Shown here: positions 61,130 to 64,000 of the stretch, piece by piece
Position numbering within the stretch: the first letter of the stretch is position 1
Layout of the letters: every line of letters starts with the position of its first letter
Assembly: GCA_900768685.1 (NCBI GenBank)
Contig: CAAGDX010000031.1
Location: 1-64,000 of the forward strand
From: Bacteroidales bacterium
Lineage (GTDB): Bacteria; Bacteroidota; Bacteroidia; Bacteroidales; Muribaculaceae
Direction: 5' to 3'
DNA length: 64,000 nucleotides
Notes under the pieces: generated by a model
Seen by the model: the letters and a program-made list of their open reading frames with translations, nothing else
Database searches by the model: none
Told to the model about the DNA's origin: nothing
Made by a program: the position numbers and the translations under genes

Positions 61130-64000
61130 TTATCGGAGGATTACCTTTGCAGCATTTACTTTGCCGTCTGTGGAGAGGACTTTGACGATGTAAAGTCCGC
61201 GGAGGGCGGTGACATCTATTGTTTGTTCACCTGCATTGCGGGCAACGAGGATGCCTGCTGCATTGTAAAGCTCGATTTCAGCGGCTTCTACGCCAATCAC
61301 TGCGAGAGTGTTTGCATCTGAAATGATGCCGAACTGTGCTGCAACTTCATCTTCAATGCCTTCTACAGCATCAGAGCCTTTCACACCATTGTATGTCCAG
61401 TAGCCGAGACCCTGGATTGCACTTGAGAACCATACGTCAAGCACTTGATTGTCGTTGCGTTTCTGAACGAGAAGGTTTTGGATAAGTTGTCCATTCTCAA
61501 TGGTTGTTCCGAACGCTTCTGCCGGATATTTAGCGATTGCGGATTCAGCAGCGGCAAATCCACTTGTGACGTTTGCGAGTGAGAATTGTCCGCCCTTATT
61601 AGTCTGAGAATTGTCTGAATTGAATACGGAATACGTTCCTGCAAGTGCGTATTTCTTTGAACCAAAGGAGAATACGTTTATTGCAGTACCGTAATAGTTA
61701 TTGCCGCAAACGTTTGCTTGCATCTGCTCGATGAGTTTGCCGTCTGAGCCGAAGAGTGCGGGATATGAGCCATGTGCAGTCACATAAATGTTGCCGTTTC
61801 CTGCGTCTTGAACACATGCGGAACCGCGACCTTCACCGAGAGTAAAGGCTGTGGTGCCGTCTGCCTTATAGAGCGCAAGTTTATTGACTGTATTGCTGAT
61901 TGTTCCACCGGTTACGTTGAAGTAAATGAGATTATTTGTTGTGTTATCTGAAGCCCAGATGCGTCCGCTGTTGAGGTCTCCTGTGTAAGAAATTTGGTTA
62001 CCCATAGCAGCTGAGCAGTGAGAGTCTGCGGCAAGTTCAAGTGCTACAGCCGGTGCTGAAGTGTCGCTGTCCCAACGATAGATGCGGAACACTTGACTTT
62101 TTGTGGCGGTGTTTGAAGCAAAGATTTTACCTCCTACAGCAACGATACCTGAAATTTTGCAAGTTCCACCGGAAACGCCTGCCATATCAAGGTTGCCTTT
62201 TTCTGCACCGGTGTAAGCATCAAGAATTTTAACTTCGCAAGAACCCCAAGGTCTGCCCACGATAGCATAAATCTTTCCGTCTTGGAAAGCAATGCTGCGG
62301 ATATATGGATTTGCTGAATTTGTCCAGGAAGTGTTTGTCCAAACTTGTGTGAGTTCCGTGATGTTATCGTCAAAGTAAGTTGGATTAGCAGCTTCGCCTG
62401 TAAGAGAGATGGTTACGTCCGGAGCACCTGCAGAAGAGAGGACAATTTGTGCGGAATGGCTGCCTGTGCTTGCAGGAGAATATTTCATGGAGATGTTTCC
62501 TCCCGTAGCGGCGAGGGTAGTTGTGGAAACGCTGAAAACGTCAGCATTGTCGCCGGTGAGTGAGACGGAGATTACGTCTGTGAGTTTGCTGCCGACAACG
62601 GAAATTTCCTTGCTGTCCTCAGAGCCTGCGGTGCAAGAGAATGAGAGGCTTGTAGCACTTGCGGAGATGTTTGGAGTGAGGATTTCCACCGGCTCCGGGT
62701 TTGTTTCCGGCACTTTGCCGAAGGTGTAATAAGCGAGACCCTGATTAGTGGAGAAAATCCAGGCTTCCACAAACTTGCTGCCGTCTGTGTTAATCATCAC
62801 GTCTGTAGTGCAGTCTGTGTTTTGTGCCGAGCCGAGACCGTCAGCCGGGTATGAACCTCGGTTGTAGAGAGTGGAGTGGTCTGCAACAGCCACGATGTCG
62901 AAACGCATTTTAGCACCTTTATAGAAAGATGAAGTGTCATCGCCTATGCGGTTATTAAACTGAGGCACAACGGCATAGAGGTAGTTGTCAAAATAAAATT
63001 CGTGATAAGAGCCGCCCCAAGTTTCGCCGAGATTGTGAGCATATTTTTGTTTTATAGGAGAAGGATATCCGTTGCTCCAACTGCAAAGCACCGGCTGAGT
63101 GTTGTTACCCGTAATCCACCAAACACCGCCGTTTGGATAAGCACGAGCGTTGTCGCCGACGTTAAAGTAGTTTGTGCCGTCAGTGGTGAGGTTGCGGTGA
63201 TACTTGCTCCACTGTCCTGAACTGTTGCGGTTAAGTTCCACAACGTAAGTAGCGGTGCCGTTATCGCAGCAGAAGTTAATCCAGAGGTCCTTGTCGTAGT
63301 TGCAGTTCACGGCAACATCCATAGCATCACCGAGGGAGGTGCAATCTTGGAGGTCGTTTGTGTTGTAAAGCAGATAAGGAGCCGCTTTGTCGTCGTCCCA
63401 AGCATAGATTCGGAGTTCTTCGCCCTTCTTGGCGAGGTTACAAGCCACGATGTGACCTTGGAAACACTTCACGTCGCTGAGAGTGAGCGTACCGCCCTTG
63501 ACGATGTCGCCGAGGTTGAGGTTGCCGTAGTCTTCGCCTGTCTGAGCGTTCAGGACTTTAATCTGGCTATTGTTGTAAACGCAGTAGAGTTTGCCGTCTT
63601 GGTAAGCGAAATTGCGAATCTTAGTAGCATCGTAGCCTTTTTGAGTGGCATTTCCACGCTGCTGAGAAAGGTTCCACACTTCCTTCGGAGCGAAAACGCC
63701 GGAAGGAGTAGGTTCAATACGTTCTACATTACCGTAAGCGAGGTAAGCGATACCTTGACCTTCCGCAAATACCCAAGCTTCAAAGTATTGTGAACTGTCT
63801 GTGCGGATAATCACGTTACCTGCACCGGAAGTGCAAGCCGTAGAGCCGAGACCTGCGGCAGGATATTCACCGAATACGGAAGTGCTTGAATAGTCGCCTG
63901 TTATGTCTTTAGTGAGAATGATACGGGCATTTTTCTTATCGTCAAAGCGGATATTAGCCGCCAGTTTTGTGTCGCCCCAGTTCACTTCTTGGTGACTTGC
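61130..64000 (-). CDS. Large exported beta-propeller/Ig-like protein with Por tail, 5' end outside the window
   Basis: At least 956 residues are visible and the frame stays open past the window edge (reading ASHQEVNWGDTKLAAN), so the GTG at 63985 is not taken as the start. Two propeller-like halves repeat the phrases IRNFAYQDGKLYCV/IRSIAFQDGKIYAI and GYDATKIRNF. Between them is an Ig-like choice-of-anchor segment (ISASATSLSFSCTAGSEDSKE). The end (AEIELYNAAGILVARNAGEQ...GLYIVKVLSTDGKVNAAKVILR) is a Por sorting tail. Probably surface-exposed; function unknown. Confidence 0.8.
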   Translation of the reverse strand, partial: ASHQEVNWGDTKLAANIRFDDKKNARIILTKDITGDYSSTSVFGEYPAAGLGSTACTSGAGNVIIRTDSSQYFEAWVFAEGQGIAYLAYGNVERIEPTPSGVFAPKEVWNLSQQRGNATQKGYDATKIRNFAYQDGKLYCVYNNSQIKVLNAQTGEDYGNLNLGDIVKGGTLTLSDVKCFQGHIVACNLAKKGEELRIYAWDDDKAAPYLLYNTNDLQDCTSLGDAMDVAVNCNYDKDLWINFCCDNGTATYVVELNRNSSGQWSKYHRNLTTDGTNYFNVGDNARAYPNGGVWWITGNNTQPVLCSWSNGYPSPIKQKYAHNLGETWGGSYHEFYFDNYLYAVVPQFNNRIGDDTSSFYKGAKMRFDIVAVADHSTLYNRGSYPADGLGSAQNTDCTTDVMINTDGSKFVEAWIFSTNQGLAYYTFGKVPETNPEPVEILTPNISASATSLSFSCTAGSEDSKEISVVGSKLTDVISVSLTGDNADVFSVSTTTLAATGGNISMKYSPASTGSHSAQIVLSSAGAPDVTISLTGEAANPTYFDDNITELTQVWTNTSWTNSANPYIRSIAFQDGKIYAIVGRPWGSCEVKILDAYTGAEKGNLDMAGVSGGTCKISGIVAVGGKIFASNTATKSQVFRIYRWDSDTSAPAVALELAADSHCSAAMGNQISYTGDLNSGRIWASDNTTNNLIYFNVTGGTISNTVNKLALYKADGTTAFTLGEGRGSACVQDAGNGNIYVTAHGSYPALFGSDGKLIEQMQANVCGNNYYGTAINVFSFGSKKYALAGTYSVFNSDNSQTNKGGQFSLANVTSGFAAAESAIAKYPAEAFGTTIENGQLIQNLLVQKRNDNQVLDVWFSSAIQGLGYWTYNGVKGSDAVEGIEDEVAAQFGIISDANTLAVIGVEAAEIELYNAAGILVARNAGEQTIDVTALRGLYIVKVLSTDGKVNAAKVILR

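Overview
The window is chromosomal DNA from a member of the Bacteroidota, most likely order Bacteroidales; the family cannot be fixed from this stretch. Three things point there. Many genes carry the Bacteroidota-type promoter, TTTG followed about 20 bases later by TAnnTTTG. There is a type IX secretion sortase (PorU), together with three large exported proteins that end in Por-type sorting tails. Gene neighbourhoods are also typical of the group: GH57/glycosyltransferase/debranching enzyme, nadK/ACT-like protein/pdxJ/exbB-exbD-tonB, DUF2851/rsmD/DUF3822/Ig-like lipoprotein, and rplU-rpmA.

Layout. 0.3-1.4 kb: recA. 1.8-6.6 kb (minus): exported amidase-like protein and a beta-propeller protein. 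6.9-11.7 kb (minus): alpha-glucan operon (debranching enzyme, glycosyltransferase, GH57). 12.0-15.3 kb (minus): mtaB, a lipid A-type acyltransferase and a GT2. 15.3-20.0 kb (minus): rex, an FAH-like protein and porU. 20.2-21.6 kb (minus): nadK and a CBS-less ACT-like protein, divergent from pdxJ-exbB-exbD-tonB-like (21.6-24.3 kb). 24.4-28.1 kb: a DUF4143 ATPase divergent from an EcoRI-family DNA methyltransferase/DUF262-HNH nuclease pair, with a 4 x 32 bp repeat array between them. 28.1-30.1 kb: panB, an acyltransferase and tRNA-Arg(CCT). 30.2-34.9 kb (minus): housekeeping and envelope genes. 35.2-37.4 kb (minus): rplU-rpmA and a stand-alone trpB2.

38.2-57.1 kb is an exopolysaccharide/O-antigen-type locus. 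It starts at a near-perfect promoter and a NusG-like regulator fused to a tyrosine-recombinase core-binding domain, and ends at a strong terminator. In between are an AbiC-like membrane protein with an unknown partner, a flippase, a Wzy/EpsG-type polymerase, five or six glycosyltransferases, a pyruvyl transferase, a heparinase II/III-like protein, a sugar epimerase, wecB and wecC (UDP-ManNAcA supply), and a small four-helix-bundle gene. AT-rich and balanced-composition genes alternate, so the locus looks like a mosaic. No initiating sugar-phosphate transferase or export machinery is visible. 57.2-64.0 kb: two truncated copies of one IS5-like element, a broken gene, a phosphodiester-glycosidase-like exported protein, and the 3' part of a giant exported protein that runs off the window.

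The least ordinary feature is a family of 7-bp repeats, GTCNAGR. In this window I see it only inside the polysaccharide locus. It forms arrays between genes, frames the four-helix-bundle gene on both sides, and lies in frame inside two coding sequences (the heparinase-like gene and wecB), where it encodes SRVKGQE-like heptapeptides. Because 7 is not a multiple of 3, loss or gain of one unit would switch the frame. A C10 tract near the end of the pyruvyl transferase gene is a second candidate switch. Upstream of the locus lies an unexplained cluster of hairpins with varied stems and similar loops, bounded by a roughly 31-bp inverted repeat.
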